Shown in pieces: positions 5,772 through 6,207 of a DNA stretch of 6,207 nt (position 1 is the first letter of the stretch; every line of letters starts with the position of its first letter). The stretch is taken from contig UQXS01000145.1 in the NCBI GenBank assembly GCA_900545125.1, forward strand, positions 1 through 6,207. The letters run 5' to 3'. The notes under the pieces are model-generated. The model had not been told where the DNA came from, did not search any database, and saw only the letters and a program-made list of their open reading frames with translations. The translations under genes were made by a program, and so were the position numbers. The stretch comes from an uncultured Ruminococcus sp. (GTDB taxonomy: Bacteria > Bacillota > Clostridia > Oscillospirales > Ruminococcaceae).

Positions 5772-6207
5772 ATGAAAAGAAATAAGATATTTGCCGTATT
5801 ATGTGGCGCAATGATGTTATGCACAACAGCTTTTGTTTCATGCGGAGACGAGGAAGAAAAAGAGGACAAGGGAGATTCAAGATATGCGGTTAAAAGCAAG
5901 ATCACATCTGCAAACTCATCCGCTGCTACACTCTGCAATGCAGTCAACACTGCTATTACTGAAATGGACGAAGAGGGCATTGACACAAAATATTTTATAT
6001 CGGTAAGCTACAATAAAGGCGATGATTCAGTAAGCCTGGAACTTGACGGTAAGTCATCAGGGGAAGGCGAAGAGAAAATGATGTATGAAAAAATCTCAAA
6101 TTATTTCAATGATGTAGAAAAGCTGGATTTTGAAGCAAAGTTTGTCAGTGGAACGTGTGTCGCAGTGGCTTGTAAAGAGAATGATACTTATACAGGTTCA
6201 AAGCCGG
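5772..6207 (+). CDS. Putative secreted lipoprotein, partial at 3' end
   Basis: The reading frame is open from the ATG to the window edge (145 codons and one base), so the C-terminus is missing. Residues 2-5 (KRNK) are basic and residues 6-23 are hydrophobic. Cys24 in FVSC follows as a likely lipobox, with Phe rather than Leu at -3. The mature protein would be lipid-anchored on the outer face of the membrane. After Cys24 there is a short acidic linker (GDEEEKEDKGD), then a region starting near residue 38 that is mixed alpha-helical and strand-like. The helix with small residues at about 41-65 and the end segment around 127-145 (GTCVAVACKEN, then YTGSKP) recall pilin-like proteins of Ruminococcus. 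This is from memory of the family's look and is weak. No function can be assigned. It has its own promoter and is probably separate from purL. Confidence 0.8.
   Translation, partial: MKRNKIFAVLCGAMMLCTTAFVSCGDEEEKEDKGDSRYAVKSKITSANSSAATLCNAVNTAITEMDEEGIDTKYFISVSYNKGDDSVSLELDGKSSGEGEEKMMYEKISNYFNDVEKLDFEAKFVSGTCVAVACKENDTYTGSKP

Noticed and set aside
5621..5986. A 121-codon minus-strand frame with a hydrophobic stretch resembling a membrane protein
   Set aside because: The hydrophobic part comes from reading the A/T-rich purL-lipoprotein intergenic region backwards. It overlaps the purL end, a strong plus-strand promoter and the lipoprotein signal peptide.

Overview
This is an ordinary chromosomal window from a Gram-positive anaerobe of the Clostridia, most likely a Ruminococcus-like member of the Oscillospiraceae. 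That placement is inferred from three things: a single-chain 1234-residue PurL of the clostridial type, a histidine-less HPr-family protein typical of Clostridia, and strong AGGAGG-type ribosome binding sites with near-consensus sigma-A promoters. No mobile element, CRISPR array, tRNA or rRNA was seen.

Layout from left to right. Positions 1-106 hold three consecutive perfect or near-perfect hairpins that look like intrinsic terminators. Next, on the minus strand, is a 76-residue HPr-like protein (118-348). It keeps the region around the regulatory serine but lacks the catalytic histidine. Positions 349-626 form a 278-base divergent intergenic region with back-to-back promoters: one leftward for the HPr-like gene, one rightward for the next operon. 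An 11-bp inverted repeat is placed around them. On the plus strand follow mtaB (627-1934), a radical SAM tRNA methylthiotransferase, and, 21 bases later, purL (1956-5660), phosphoribosylformylglycinamidine synthase. A probable extra promoter for purL lies inside the 3' end of mtaB. After purL come a short hairpin with a weak U-tract and a near-consensus promoter. The window ends inside a new plus-strand gene (5772 to beyond 6207) for a secreted lipoprotein of unknown function.

How the genes fit together. mtaB and purL are probably co-transcribed. PurL makes FGAM in de novo purine synthesis, and MtaB modifies adenosine 37 of tRNAs decoding ANN codons, so the pairing links purine supply and translation only loosely and may be incidental. 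The HPr-like gene and the lipoprotein gene each have their own promoter and appear to be independent units. The parts most worth a second look are the His-less HPr, the promoter architecture at 434-523, the triple hairpin cluster, and the lipoprotein with a possible pilin-like fold. No clearly undescribed multi-gene system is visible.
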